Shown one piece after another: positions 1 through 9,514 of a stretch of 64,000 nt of DNA. The notes beneath the pieces were generated by a model that was not told where the DNA came from, did no database searches, and saw nothing but the letters and a program-made list of their open reading frames with translations. Each line of letters starts with the position of its first letter. The first letter of the stretch is position 1. The stretch comes from Paludibacter sp. (GTDB taxonomy: Bacteria > Bacteroidota > Bacteroidia > Bacteroidales > Paludibacteraceae), in NCBI RefSeq assembly GCF_009712605.1, contig NZ_WASO01000003.1, forward strand, positions 319,773 through 383,772, in the 5' to 3' direction. The position numbers and the translations under genes were made by a program.

Positions 1-190
1 ATGCTGTGATGGAAGGGAAAAATGGTTTATCAGCTAAATGGGAGTAATGTTCTACCAGAATATCATCTGAAAGTTGCATCATTTTTAATCCGGTGAAGTA
101 AAGTCCTTTTTTTTCAAATCTGCTTATTACTTCGCCAAGAATGCCTCTTTCTAATGCGCTGGGTTTTAGAATTATAAGTGTTCTCTCCAT
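1..190 (-). CDS. ndk: Nucleoside diphosphate kinase (N-terminal part, cut by window edge)
   Basis: Reading leftward from the ATG at 190, the translation begins MERTLIILKPSALERG and continues to a PFFPSITA segment before the window ends. The TLIILKP start and the ERGxxGEVISRFEKKG stretch are the usual N-terminal signature of nucleoside diphosphate kinase, which transfers the gamma phosphate between nucleoside di- and triphosphates in the cytoplasm. About 63 of roughly 150 residues are visible; the catalytic histidine lies outside the window. It follows recG on the same strand with an 81-base gap. Confidence 0.9.
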   Translation of the reverse strand, partial: MERTLIILKPSALERGILGEVISRFEKKGLYFTGLKMMQLSDDILVEHYSHLADKPFFPSITA

Positions 191-271
191 GGCTGATTAA
201 GTGGCTATTGCACTAATTTCAGGTCAAAGTAACAAATTAAAATCGACAAATCCAAACTTTTAAAACTGAAT

Positions 272-2371
272 TTAGCTGATTTTTTTCCAGTCGACGGCTT
301 CTTTTTGTTTTTTTTGTAATTGTTTAGTGAGTATGAGGTGTTCGGGGTGTTGAAGTAACGGATCATGGTCAAGTATGTCGTTGGCTACGTTTCTGGCGAA
401 TTGCAACATTTGCGAATCATGAGCCAAATCAGCTATTCGCAGGTTGAATGGCAGCCCGCTTTGTTGGGTTCCTTCAATATCGCCGGGACCCCGCATTTTC
501 AGGTCTGCTTCTGCAATTTCGAAACCGTCATTGGTGCGGGTCATTATTTCCATGCGTTTTTTTGTGTCTTTGCCTAATTCAAATGGCGTGAGCAAAACAC
601 AGTATGACTGATCGGCACCGCGGCCCACGCGTCCCCGTAACTGATGCAATTGCGACAATCCGAATCGTTGTGCACTTTCAATAATCATAACGGAAGCGTT
701 GGGAACATTCACTCCCACTTCTATTACGGTTGTCGCAACCATGATTTGTGTGTCGCCGGAGGCAAATTTGCGCATAGCTTCATCTTTCTCTGCCGGCTTG
801 AGTTTTCCGTGAACCATGCTAATCCGGTACTCGGGAAATGCTTCTTTTACCTGATCGAATCCTTCTGTCAGGTTTTGGAAATCAAGTTTTTCCGACTCTT
901 CTATAAGAGGATATACGATGTAGATTTGTCGCCCTTCTTCAATTTCTTTGCGGATAAAACGATAAACAGAATTTCGCTTGTTCTCATAATAATGATATGT
1001 CTGTATCGGTTTTCGGCCGGGAGGAAGCTCGTCAATCACGGACACATCGAGATCCCCGTAGATTGTCATTGCCAGTGTGCGGGGGATGGGGGTGGCTGTC
1101 ATAACCAGAATGTGAGGAGCCTGATCGTTTTTTGCCCACAGTTTGGCTCGCTGGGCAACGCCGAAGCGATGCTGCTCGTCAATTACAACCAGTCCGAGAT
1201 TATTGAATTGTACATTATCTTCCAACAACGCATGTGTCCCGATGAGAATTTGTAATTCTCCGGACTGGAGTTGCTCGTGGAGTTGTACTCTATCTTTTTT
1301 CTTGGTAGATCCGGTAAGAAGCCCGACGTTTAAGGTCATCCCTGATAAAAATGCAGAAATGGTTTCGAAGTGCTGTGTGGCAAGTATTTCGGTTGGAGCC
1401 ATTATGCAGGCCTGGAAACCATTGTCAATGGCTAAAAGCATTACCATGAGGGCAACCAGCGTTTTACCACTTCCAACATCACCCTGAAGTAAACGATTCA
1501 TTTGCTTACCACTGCCAACGTCGGCGCGTATTTCGCGGATGACTTTTTTCTGGGCGTTGGTAAGTTCAAACGAGAGAAATTGCTTGTAAAATTGATTGAA
1601 ATGTTCGCCGACATGAGCAAACCTGAATCCAACGGATTGTTGGTTGCGTAATTTGACGGTGCGTAGTAACGAGAGCTGAATGTAGAACAGTTCTTCAAAT
1701 TTCAGGCGCTGACGGGCTTTTGATAGTTGTGTAGCGCTTGAGGGGAAATGGATGTTTACCAACGCTTCGTGCAGCGGCAGTAGCTTAAATTGCTTAACGA
1801 GGTATCCGGGCAATGTTTCGGGTACTCTTTCCTGTAAAGAAGAAATGAGGTTGAAAATGATTTTCTGAATTGCTTTGGAATTCAGAAAATTGGATTTCAT
1901 TTTCTCTGTGGTGTTGTAAAATCCCTGAAGGACAATTTTTTCTTTTCCCGCCGTATCCGCTATTTTCTCAATTTCGGGATGCGCTATATTAATATGTCCG
2001 TTGAAGAGAGAGGGCTTCCCGAAAACAATATATTCTGTGTTGACTTTATATTGGTCTAAAACAAAACGAACACCTTTGAACCAAACCAGTTCTATGGTGC
2101 CGGTTCCGTCTGTGAATGATGCCGTCAGGCGTTGGGACGGGCCGGTTCCTATTGTTTCAAAACGGGTAATTTTGCCTTTTAACTGAATATATGCAGAGTC
2201 GCTCTGTAGTTCGCGTATTGTGTAGAACTTGCTTCGGTCAATGTATTTGTATGGAAAATAATAGAGCAGATCCTCAAAGGTAAGAATGCTGAGTTCTTTG
2301 TTTAGCATTTCTGCCCGTTTGGGACCAACTCCGGTTAAATACTTTAATTCATTCGATGCAAGATTAATCAT
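272..2371 (-). CDS. recG: ATP-dependent DNA helicase RecG
   Basis: A 699-residue protein of full RecG length. It remodels stalled replication forks and branches Holliday junctions. An N-terminal wedge/OB region (about residues 1-150) is followed by the helicase core with Walker A GDVGSGKT (297-304), a DEQH box (398-401), the TATPIPRT motif and the C-terminal QLRGRVGRG motif VI. It is the last gene of a probable tadA-ispD-recG operon; only 26 bases separate it from ispD. The ATG at 2371 gives MINLASNELKYLTGVGPKRA, matching the usual RecG start with its helix-hairpin-helix-like GVGPKRA. Confidence 0.97.
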   Translation of the reverse strand: MINLASNELKYLTGVGPKRAEMLNKELSILTFEDLLYYFPYKYIDRSKFYTIRELQSDSAYIQLKGKITRFETIGTGPSQRLTASFTDGTGTIELVWFKGVRFVLDQYKVNTEYIVFGKPSLFNGHINIAHPEIEKIADTAGKEKIVLQGFYNTTEKMKSNFLNSKAIQKIIFNLISSLQERVPETLPGYLVKQFKLLPLHEALVNIHFPSSATQLSKARQRLKFEELFYIQLSLLRTVKLRNQQSVGFRFAHVGEHFNQFYKQFLSFELTNAQKKVIREIRADVGSGKQMNRLLQGDVGSGKTLVALMVMLLAIDNGFQACIMAPTEILATQHFETISAFLSGMTLNVGLLTGSTKKKDRVQLHEQLQSGELQILIGTHALLEDNVQFNNLGLVVIDEQHRFGVAQRAKLWAKNDQAPHILVMTATPIPRTLAMTIYGDLDVSVIDELPPGRKPIQTYHYYENKRNSVYRFIRKEIEEGRQIYIVYPLIEESEKLDFQNLTEGFDQVKEAFPEYRISMVHGKLKPAEKDEAMRKFASGDTQIMVATTVIEVGVNVPNASVMIIESAQRFGLSQLHQLRGRVGRGADQSYCVLLTPFELGKDTKKRMEIMTRTNDGFEIAEADLKMRGPGDIEGTQQSGLPFNLRIADLAHDSQMLQFARNVANDILDHDPLLQHPEHLILTKQLQKKQKEAVDWKKIS

Positions 2372-2397
2372 TCCGTAAAATCTCTTCAGTTACGAAG

Positions 2398-3081
2398 TTA
2401 AGAAATTATCGACTCTCTTTCCGACAAAAGCACTTCGGCGATTTTTAGATCCGGAGGCGTGGTGACTTTGATGTTATCCCGGTTTCCTTCCACCAGATTT
2501 AGCTCAATTCCTAACGACTCGACAACGGTAGCGTCGTCCGTAAACCGTTCTTCATAGGTCTGGTTGTAGGCTATCTTCAGAATAGAAGACTGAAAGACCT
2601 GTGGTGTTTGTACGGTAAAATACTGATTTCGTTCGACTGCAAAATTGGTGTTGTTCTCGGTTTTTCTCAGACTGTCGACAATGGCATATACAGGAACAGC
2701 TGTGCCATAACGTTCTGCCGTGGAGAAACAGTTTTCAAGCGTTTGGCTATTTACCAGCGGGCGAACTCCATCATGGACTGCGATAATGCATTTTTCCTTG
2801 ATGGCAACCAACCCATTTTTGACAGATGAAAAACGGGTTTCACCGCCCTGAACGATTTCGTGAGGAATAGCAAAGCTATGTTCGTTGCACAGTTCTTTCC
2901 ATAGGCTAATCTGATTAGCAGGCAAAACAATAATTAGTTGGATGAGAGAATCGTAGTCGTAAAAGGCTTTGATAGTGTGCATTAAAAGAGGAATTCCTCT
3001 GAGTTGAATAAATTGCTTCGGAAGGTCGGAGTTCATCCTTTCACCTTTGCCTCCGGCAACAATAATGGCATAACGTTTCAC
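2398..3081 (-). CDS. ispD: 2-C-methyl-D-erythritol 4-phosphate cytidylyltransferase
   Basis: A 227-residue cytidylyltransferase of the non-mevalonate isoprenoid pathway; it joins CTP and methylerythritol phosphate. The nucleotide-binding loop VAGGKGERMNSDLPKQF (residues 8-24) and the HDGVRPLV motif are clear, and length is normal for the family. Middle gene of tadA-ispD-recG, with gaps of 41 and 26 bases. No internal promoter box was seen, so it is probably transcribed from the promoter ahead of tadA. Confidence 0.96.
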   Translation of the reverse strand: MKRYAIIVAGGKGERMNSDLPKQFIQLRGIPLLMHTIKAFYDYDSLIQLIIVLPANQISLWKELCNEHSFAIPHEIVQGGETRFSSVKNGLVAIKEKCIIAVHDGVRPLVNSQTLENCFSTAERYGTAVPVYAIVDSLRKTENNTNFAVERNQYFTVQTPQVFQSSILKIAYNQTYEERFTDDATVVESLGIELNLVEGNRDNIKVTTPPDLKIAEVLLSERESIIS

Positions 3082-3122
3082 TTTGATTTTGGATTATTTC
3101 TGGTATAGTTTGGTTCTTCCCT

Positions 3123-3563
3123 TTATTTAGAACGTTTGTTCCGAAAAAAGCGGGTCATAAGTTCTGCACATTCAGTTTCCATCACACCACCCAGTACAGC
3201 TGTTTTTGGGTGTAGGGCATCGGCAGCATAGACATGATACCCCCGTTTCTCATCGTGGGCACCATAAACAATGCGTCCTATCTGTGCCCATGAAAGTGCT
3301 CCTGCGCACATAACGCAAGGTTCAACCGTGACATAGAGAGTACATTCCGTGAGGTATTTTCCTCCCAGCGTATTTGCGGCGGCTGTGATTGCAAGCATTT
3401 CGGCATGAGCCGTGACATCATTTAATGTTTCTGTCTGATTTCCGGCACGGGCAATGATTTGGTTTTGGCATACCACGACAGCCCCAATTGGAATTTCACC
3501 CAGAGACTGAGCTTTCTTAGCTTCTGCCAGAGCTTGCTTCATAAAGTAATTGTCATCAAACAT
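3123..3563 (-). CDS. tadA: tRNA-specific adenosine deaminase
   Basis: A 146-residue zinc deaminase that makes the wobble inosine of tRNA-Arg(ACG). The zinc ligands are in HAE (His53, Glu55 as proton shuttle) and PCxxC (Cys83, Cys86). First gene of the tadA-ispD-recG operon. A TACCTTTG box sits at 3576-3569, only 5 bases before the ATG at 3563. The transcript may therefore be nearly leaderless, or translation may begin at the second Met (3542, MKQALAEAKKAQ). Homologues commonly carry the short xxDxxFM N-terminus, so the longer form is kept. Confidence 0.94.
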   Translation of the reverse strand: MFDDNYFMKQALAEAKKAQSLGEIPIGAVVVCQNQIIARAGNQTETLNDVTAHAEMLAITAAANTLGGKYLTECTLYVTVEPCVMCAGALSWAQIGRIVYGAHDEKRGYHVYAADALHPKTAVLGGVMETECAELMTRFFRNKRSK

Positions 3564-3568
3564 AAAAA

Positions 3569-3576
3569 CAAAGGTA
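3569..3576 (-). promoter_or_regulatory. Promoter -7 box TACCTTTG for tadA operon
   Basis: The plus strand reads CAAAGGTA, so the minus strand has TACCTTTG, fitting the Bacteroidota TAnnTTTG consensus. It lies directly upstream of tadA and diverges from the pepP box at 3628. No clear TTTG at -33 was found. Confidence 0.6.
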
Positions 3577-3627
3577 GTAATTTTTATGAAATTGTACTTC
3601 CGGAATCTTCTTTGCCAATAAAAAACG

Positions 3628-3635
3628 TACTTTTG
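3628..3635 (+). promoter_or_regulatory. Promoter -7 box TACTTTTG for aminopeptidase P
   Basis: TACTTTTG matches TAnnTTTG and gives a leader of about 28 bases before the ATG at 3669. It diverges from the tadA promoter, with 51 bases between the two boxes. Confidence 0.6.
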
Positions 3636-3668
3636 TGTCTTCTATCAATCCATTATAACTAAGTAACT

Positions 3669-5450
3669 ATGCCAACAATACCATCCAGATTAGCCGCGTT
3701 GCGTCAGAAGATGGCCACCAGAGGAGTGGCTGCAACCATCATTCCGAGTACCGATCCTCATGCCAGTGAATATGTCGCCGATTATTGGAAAGAACGTCAA
3801 TGGATATCTGGCTTTACAGGTTCGGCGGGGACTGTTGTGGTGACCGAAAAAGAAGCTGGTCTGTGGACCGACTCCCGTTATTTTCTGCAAGCTGACTTGC
3901 AATTGCAGGGAACCGGTATCGCTTTGTTCAAAGACGGCTTGCCCGAAACTCCTTCGATTACAGCCTGGTTGGGGCAGGTTTTGCCAGCCGGTAGTAAAGT
4001 GGGCATTAATCCCTTGCTGTTTTCGGTGAGCGCTGTCGAAAATTTGCAGAACGAATTGACAGCTGTCGGCCTGATGTTGGTAACTGACGTTGATTTTATT
4101 AAGTCACTTTGGAGAGACCGGCCTGCTTTGCCTGATGCTCCGGTTATGATTTTTTCGGTTGAATATTCCGGCAAAAGTGCTAAGGATAAAATTGCCGGTA
4201 TCCGAGAAATCATGACTAAAAAAGGAGTGGATACTTACTTGTTTACGGCCTTGGATGAAATAGCATGGATTTTCAATATCCGTTGTTCTGACGTAGATTA
4301 TAATCCGGTAGCCATTGCTTTTGGTGCTATTGACAGGCAAAAAGCCACGCTGTTTGTTAACCCCTCAAAAATATCACACAATGTAGCGGCTATGCTTGCC
4401 GACGAAGGTGTTGACATAGCTCCCTATAATGCTGTATTTGAATATGTGGCAACGCTTCATGTTCATTCTAAGGTGATGATCGATAAGAGTAAAACAAACT
4501 TTGCACTTTATCAGGACATTCCTTCTCACTCTACAGTTATTAGTGTGCCGTCTCCGATTTTCTACACCAAGGCGATAAAAAACAGCATCGAATTGGCTGG
4601 AACCCGCAATGCTATGATTAAAGATGGGGCTGCGTTGACCCGTTTCTTTATGTGGCTTGAAGCAAATATTACTTCGGGGAAGTTGACGGAATTGAGTATT
4701 GCCGAACAATTGTGCAAATTCAGAGCCGAGCAACCATTGTTTAAAGGTGAAAGCTTTGGAACGATAGCCGGGTATAAAGATCATGGTGCCATTGTGCACT
4801 ACTCTGCTACCGAAGAAAGCAATGCCACTCTGCAACCGGAAGGCTTTTTGCTGCTCGATTCGGGAGGACAATACCTTGACGGTACGACAGACATCACTCG
4901 CACTGTTTCGCTGGGAGCTCTTACGGAAGAAGAAAGACTCGATTTTACGCTTGTGCTGAAAGGCCATATTGCTCTTGGTATGGCGAGGTTTCCGCAGGGA
5001 ACACGCGGATCGCAGCTTGATATTCTGGCACGGAAGGCTTTGTGGGATCGCGGCTGGAACTACGGGCACGGAACCGGACATGGCGTAGGACATTTCCTTT
5101 GTGTTCATGAAGGACCTCAAAGTATTCGCATGGACGAAAATCCTACGCAATTGGTTCCGGGCATGGTTATTTCAAACGAACCTGGTCTGTATCGCTCGGG
5201 TAAACATGGCATCCGTTCCGAGAATTTGGTAACAGTCGTTGAGGGGGAAAAAACGGAGTTCGGGCAATTTTATCAGTTTGAAACATTAACTCTTTTTCCT
5301 TTCGATACAAAGGCATTGGATACTTCTTTGTTGAGCGGAGAAGAAAAAGTATGGCTTAACGAGTATCATCAAATGGTTTACGAAAGAGTCAGTCCTCTTC
5401 TGAGTGAAGACGAAAAGGCGTGGCTAAAACAAAAATGTGCTGCAATTTGA
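3669..5450 (+). CDS. pepP: Xaa-Pro aminopeptidase (aminopeptidase P, M24B)
   Basis: A 593-residue cytosolic metallopeptidase removing N-terminal residues ahead of proline. Two creatinase-like N-terminal domains (about 1-300) precede the pita-bread catalytic domain. The metal ligands can be placed by spacing: Asp397 and Asp408 (DSGGQYLDGTTD), His471 (GTGHGVGH), Glu504 (SNEPG) and Glu518 (RSEN). Three-domain length matches the eukaryotic-type XPNPEP1 form rather than the shorter E. coli form. The end overlaps or nearly touches the Crp-like gene that follows, suggesting co-transcription. Confidence 0.96.
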   Translation: MPTIPSRLAALRQKMATRGVAATIIPSTDPHASEYVADYWKERQWISGFTGSAGTVVVTEKEAGLWTDSRYFLQADLQLQGTGIALFKDGLPETPSITAWLGQVLPAGSKVGINPLLFSVSAVENLQNELTAVGLMLVTDVDFIKSLWRDRPALPDAPVMIFSVEYSGKSAKDKIAGIREIMTKKGVDTYLFTALDEIAWIFNIRCSDVDYNPVAIAFGAIDRQKATLFVNPSKISHNVAAMLADEGVDIAPYNAVFEYVATLHVHSKVMIDKSKTNFALYQDIPSHSTVISVPSPIFYTKAIKNSIELAGTRNAMIKDGAALTRFFMWLEANITSGKLTELSIAEQLCKFRAEQPLFKGESFGTIAGYKDHGAIVHYSATEESNATLQPEGFLLLDSGGQYLDGTTDITRTVSLGALTEEERLDFTLVLKGHIALGMARFPQGTRGSQLDILARKALWDRGWNYGHGTGHGVGHFLCVHEGPQSIRMDENPTQLVPGMVISNEPGLYRSGKHGIRSENLVTVVEGEKTEFGQFYQFETLTLFPFDTKALDTSLLSGEEKVWLNEYHQMVYERVSPLLSEDEKAWLKQKCAAI

Positions 5451-5460
5451 ATTGAAAGGT

Positions 5461-6045
5461 ATGGATGGCGTTGATCTTTTTCTGTTGAGGCAGGCTATTG
5501 ATGCTCAGGTGTCGTTGACCGAAGAAGAGTGGAATCAACTGCGGGCTTGTGTCAGGGTGCGCTCTTTTAGTAAAAATGAGCTGCTGTTGAAGGAGGGATC
5601 GGTATGTAATTATTTGATTTTTATTCTTTCCGGCGCTGTGGTTTACTATTCTCTCAGCGAGAAAGGGGAGGAAATTACCACCGATTTTGCACTTGAAGGC
5701 AGTTGGGTGACCGATAACAGAAGCCGTTTGAGCCAAACTCCCTCTCACCTCAACATCAAAGCCATTGAACCTACGGAAGTAGTCATTATCGCAGAATCTG
5801 ATTTGAATGAATTGTATCGGCAGATTCCGAAAATGGAACATCTCGGCCGTATCCTCATAGAGCAGGCCTATGTTCGGTTGGTGCAATTGAGTCTCGACTT
5901 GCAGATTTTATCGGCGGAAGAGCGTTATCTCAAATTATTACGGGACTATCCGGCGGCCGTCAAGCGTTTGCCTTTATATCATATTGCCAATTATCTGGGT
6001 GTTGCGCCCAAGTCACTCAGCCGCATCCGGGGAAAACTTACTTAG
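5461..6045 (+). CDS. Crp/Fnr-family cyclic-nucleotide-binding-like regulator
   Basis: About 194 residues. An N-terminal cNMP-binding-like beta roll (VRSFSKNELLLKEGSVCNYLIFILSGAV) is followed by a dimer helix and a C-terminal helix-turn-helix (LPLYHIANYLGVAPKSLSRIRGKL). The C-terminal HTH is the short form typical of Bacteroidota Crp-like regulators. The reading frame is open back to 5437, overlapping pepP by 14 bases, but the ATG at 5461 (MDGVDLFLLRQAI) gives a more usual start. Ligand and targets cannot be deduced. Confidence 0.85.
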   Translation: MDGVDLFLLRQAIDAQVSLTEEEWNQLRACVRVRSFSKNELLLKEGSVCNYLIFILSGAVVYYSLSEKGEEITTDFALEGSWVTDNRSRLSQTPSHLNIKAIEPTEVVIIAESDLNELYRQIPKMEHLGRILIEQAYVRLVQLSLDLQILSAEERYLKLLRDYPAAVKRLPLYHIANYLGVAPKSLSRIRGKLT

Positions 6046-6127
6046 CCCCTGATTTGGTAACATTTGCGGAGAAGAATCTCTTTTTTATAACGGAACTTTG
6101 CATCGTTAAAATCAAAGTTTACAAGTT

Positions 6128-6727
6128 ATGAAAAAGAGATTTTTTTTATGTGTGATGTTGATGCTCTCCTCGTTAGGTCTTTGGGCGCAAAGTGATTCGA
6201 TAAAAATAGCTGCTCCGACCAGAACGTGGAATGTGAAATCGGCTATTGAGGTCGAAAGTCTTGTGCCGATGTTTATTACCGGCGGATTTCATGTCGGGAT
6301 CGGATACCGCTTCGACAGGTTTCGTATACGACTCAGTGTAATTAACGGTGGTAGTTATGACGCCGAGAAAGCCGGTATTAATAACTCCTCGAACGACTTT
6401 AAACGTTTCTACAAGACGTCGCCCGGTTTTTTCTTCGGGTATAATGTTTGGCGCAACCTCGAACTCTACTCTTATCTCGAATTACATACTTTTGAGATAG
6501 AGCAGCGCAGCACGGGTATACGAAAAAATCTTTTCAGCATAGATACCGGACTGGGGCTCAGCTATCAGTTCTTTATTGGAAACGTCTTTTATATTCAACC
6601 TGGACTTCATCTCTATCTCAGAAAAAGGAACAGCATCGATTTTGAAACAGCTCGTTATACTATTCCCGGAGCCGATTTCTCTCCGGTATTGAGATTAGGA
6701 GCTCGTTTGTGGAGCAAATCGAGATGA
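6128..6727 (+). CDS. Small exported beta-barrel-like protein
   Basis: 199 residues with a clear signal peptide (MKKRFFLCVMLMLSSLGLWAQ, cut probably after the second-last A). The mature part alternates aromatic and polar residues (GGFHVGIGYRFDRFRIRLS, LYSYLELHTFEIEQ, FYIQPGLHLYLRKR), which suggests an outer-membrane beta barrel of about 8-10 strands. No named family is recognised. Its stop overlaps the start of the next, broken gene as ATGA, so the two were probably translated together. Confidence 0.8.
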   Translation: MKKRFFLCVMLMLSSLGLWAQSDSIKIAAPTRTWNVKSAIEVESLVPMFITGGFHVGIGYRFDRFRIRLSVINGGSYDAEKAGINNSSNDFKRFYKTSPGFFFGYNVWRNLELYSYLELHTFEIEQRSTGIRKNLFSIDTGLGLSYQFFIGNVFYIQPGLHLYLRKRNSIDFETARYTIPGADFSPVLRLGARLWSKSR

Positions 6728-7244
6728 TGAAGATGGTTCGGTTTGTACTTATGATTACTGCAATTGTTGCTCTGGCTTCGTGCAAAACCAACATAGGAGC
6801 AAGGAGTCCGTTATCGGTTGGTGCTGACGATATGCACAAGGTAATTTATTATGCTACGTTGGCAGGAAGCTCGCATAATACTCAACCCTGGAAAGCAGAG
6901 GTTTTGAATGATCGTGAAATAAGGGTCTTGGTCGATACTACACGTGTCTTGAACGTGATTGATCCCAAAAAGCGCGAATTGTATATTTCTCTCGGAGCGT
7001 TTATCGAAAACCTTGATTTAGCGGCCGGAGCTTTGGGGTATGCCACAGAGGTGCAGGGTTGCCGCACTCTGAGCTAACAGCATGTGTTGCTGTTGTGATT
7101 CTAAAGCGGGCTCGTCCTTCGGAATTTGATTTGCATTCGATTGTTGCAAGAAGAACGTTGCGGGTTCCGTTTCATACCGCGGATATTCGAAATGAAGAGG
7201 TGGAACGGATACTCGCTGATGATCGGCGTTGGATAAAAATTTGA
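6724..7244 (+). pseudogene. Acg-type nitroreductase-like lipoprotein, frameshifted and truncated
   Basis: The ATG at 6724 (ATGA overlap with the upstream stop) opens a frame with a lipoprotein-like leader ending ALASC. It continues into YYATLAGSSHNTQPWKAEV and DPKKRELYISLGAFIENL, the N-terminal signature of Acg-family FMN oxidoreductases related to nitroreductases. The frame stops at 7077. The next frame continues from about 7059 (LPHSELTACVAVVILKRARP, then ARRTLRVPF) to 7244. One extra G in the GGG run at 7056-7058 would rejoin them. Even rejoined, only about 175 of roughly 330 residues exist, so the 3' half is missing where the accessory stretch begins. Confidence 0.8.
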
Positions 7245-7308
7245 AACAATCCTCGCATAGCGAGAAAATTCACAAAAATAACACATGCTGATTGTCAACT
7301 GTCATACT

Positions 7309-9510
7309 CTACCACCATACTTGTTTCCCATTTTCATATGTAAAGATTCGCTCTTCCGTCCCTTTTGTTAGATTCCGCAATAGGAAAAGCGCATGGGTAG
7401 GGACGTTCTTGTAGGTTAATTTATACGTTTTACTTGACCCCGTTTGCTGACCCAACGACACCCATTTATTATTCCAATAAAAAAGCTCGTATAATTCCCC
7501 GTTACGAATACAGTTATCATCATTTCGGGGCAAGTAAATTATTTTTTTGATTTGCTTTGGTGAATTAAATTCCATCCCAGCCCACACATATTCCTTATGC
7601 GACCAGGCATAATATGTAAGGACATCTCCATCAAAAACATTAACTGAACAAGAGTCCGGAAAAGCAGGATGATTTTTCTTTATATTGTTTAGCTTCTTCC
7701 TGTTCAATTCGGACTGATTAGTTTTGTTTAATGTTAAGTTTTCGTCAGTTTGTTTGAGCAATGGAAATTTTAGAATTTTGGACGCATTCAATGGTGGAGA
7801 TGCTAATATTTGATAATTTATATTTTCATTCGCTGTTCTTCGTATATAGAATGGAACTTTTGATAACTGATATTTTTCAGTATCTCCCAAGTCAAACTTT
7901 GTAAGACATCCTCCTGTGATTTTACCTGCAAGTTTTGAATCGGAATTCGATTCATATAATTCTATTTCTGCTACATTGCAGATTGATCGTCTAGGAGCTA
8001 TGTATCTGAAATATTTATAACTCTTCGGTTGCTTTAAATTTACTATTTGGTAACTCGCTTCGGGTTTTTCTTTTATGGTATATAAATCAACGAAATGGGC
8101 AAAATTTGAATCTTTTGACACCTGAAACTTACCGCCAACCATTCCTTTGCAATATTCATTCAACAGGTTTGTTTGATATTTTCGATTCAAGACGATGGTT
8201 TGCTTTTTATTCAAATCCGGAATAATTTCAGATACTTTTCCTAAACTATCAATAATGATTGGGTACGCCGAAGGTATAAAATTCATATTAAAATAATAAC
8301 CGGGCACACAGAGAATGCTTCTATGCAAATCTTTAAATACTGCTTTACAATTGGCCGTTTTTGCCCAACATACGGGAATCCAATCATGATTATTAAACAC
8401 AGCAAGGTAAGCAAACCGATGATTGGCTGGTGGATTGAAATTAAATTTCACAGGGACATTCGCAGTCTGATAGTATTCTTTGGTTACATCTTTTATACAG
8501 GGCGACAACAATGTCGGGGGTATTTCTTCCAAACCATGAATCATTGCTAAGCTGTTTTTCTGCTTGGCGAAAGTCCTACGATATACTTTTGGGGGAATCC
8601 TATCGGGTATTAATTCAATATGTTTTCCCAATTCACAAGTATCTTGAATGCCAAAATTCAATGGTTTTCCATTTTTAGTGATTAAAGAATTCCATTCGTG
8701 CCCCATACTTCGGTTAGCCCATTGGGGAGTATAGTCAAGCACAACAGGTACTCCAATACATCGGGCAGCAAGACTTATTTTTGAACAATATTGTCGGCAA
8801 GTAGCTGCTTTTGCGGTCAACAACATATGAACGTTAAAATCAGGTACACTTTGAGGTGGAAAATATAAACACCCCTCTTTCAATACTCTTAAAGCCTTAC
8901 AAATATTTTCGGACGATACAGAATTTTTTACGTCTTTTGGGGCCTGAAAAAAAACCTGAGGAATGTATTGTTTATTAAATAACTCTTGCCAATTTTCTAA
9001 AGGTTCATTCCCAGCTCTATATGGTAGAATGTATTCGCAAAATTCATTAAAAGTAAGATGATTGGCATATGGTGTTTTCCATTTCTCGAAAGCATAATCA
9101 ATGTTTCGTATCAAGAACTTGGCTTTAATTGTATTCAAATCAGATAAATAGATAACATCTGACAAGTCGTATTTTTTAGAGATGCTATCAAAACCTTGTT
9201 TTAGTTTCGATTCTTCATGCTCTTTTTTAAACAGTCTATCAAGTTCCACCTGAAATTTTTCCCACTGATTACTCTGATAAGAATAATGAACATCCATGTT
9301 CTCTATCAAAAAAATAGCTGCTTTCAGCTTCAACGAATCTGCTTCACGATGAGAATAATGTCTGATTACTTTTTTAAGTTCAGATTGATTGTTCCCTGCT
9401 TTTTGAAATGCCACATCCAATGATTTTGGATAGGATGTGAAATCTAGAATCAGGTAAAGTAAAAATACTCCTAAAAGAATTAGAATTAAAAATATGGACT
9501 TCCTAATCAT
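7309..9510 (-). CDS. Membrane-anchored transglutaminase-like protein
   Basis: 733 residues with an uncleaved N-terminal membrane helix or signal (IFLILILLGVFLLYLILDF, about 5-23). A transglutaminase-like core is visible at about 230-290: Cys238 in AATCRQYC, His271 in GHEWN and a likely Asp290 in FGIQD, the order of a Cys-His-Asp triad. The C-terminal half (about 480-733) is rich in beta-type sequence, including RYIAPRRSICNVAEIELYE and VFDGDVLTYYAW, which resemble discoidin-type carbohydrate-binding segments. No enzyme substrate can be named. The IS3 remnant begins within 5 bases of its start codon, so its native promoter has probably been displaced. Confidence 0.7.
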   Translation of the reverse strand: MIRKSIFLILILLGVFLLYLILDFTSYPKSLDVAFQKAGNNQSELKKVIRHYSHREADSLKLKAAIFLIENMDVHYSYQSNQWEKFQVELDRLFKKEHEESKLKQGFDSISKKYDLSDVIYLSDLNTIKAKFLIRNIDYAFEKWKTPYANHLTFNEFCEYILPYRAGNEPLENWQELFNKQYIPQVFFQAPKDVKNSVSSENICKALRVLKEGCLYFPPQSVPDFNVHMLLTAKAATCRQYCSKISLAARCIGVPVVLDYTPQWANRSMGHEWNSLITKNGKPLNFGIQDTCELGKHIELIPDRIPPKVYRRTFAKQKNSLAMIHGLEEIPPTLLSPCIKDVTKEYYQTANVPVKFNFNPPANHRFAYLAVFNNHDWIPVCWAKTANCKAVFKDLHRSILCVPGYYFNMNFIPSAYPIIIDSLGKVSEIIPDLNKKQTIVLNRKYQTNLLNEYCKGMVGGKFQVSKDSNFAHFVDLYTIKEKPEASYQIVNLKQPKSYKYFRYIAPRRSICNVAEIELYESNSDSKLAGKITGGCLTKFDLGDTEKYQLSKVPFYIRRTANENINYQILASPPLNASKILKFPLLKQTDENLTLNKTNQSELNRKKLNNIKKNHPAFPDSCSVNVFDGDVLTYYAWSHKEYVWAGMEFNSPKQIKKIIYLPRNDDNCIRNGELYELFYWNNKWVSLGQQTGSSKTYKLTYKNVPTHALFLLRNLTKGTEERIFTYENGKQVWW

Positions 9511-9514
9511 TATC

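Noticed and set aside
7231..7244. An IS3 end at the cut nitroreductase gene (TTGGATAAAAATTTG)
   Set aside because: Only about 9 bases match the IS3 end GGATAAAAAGTTAAG and no partner end is present; a chance match in AT-rich DNA is likely.
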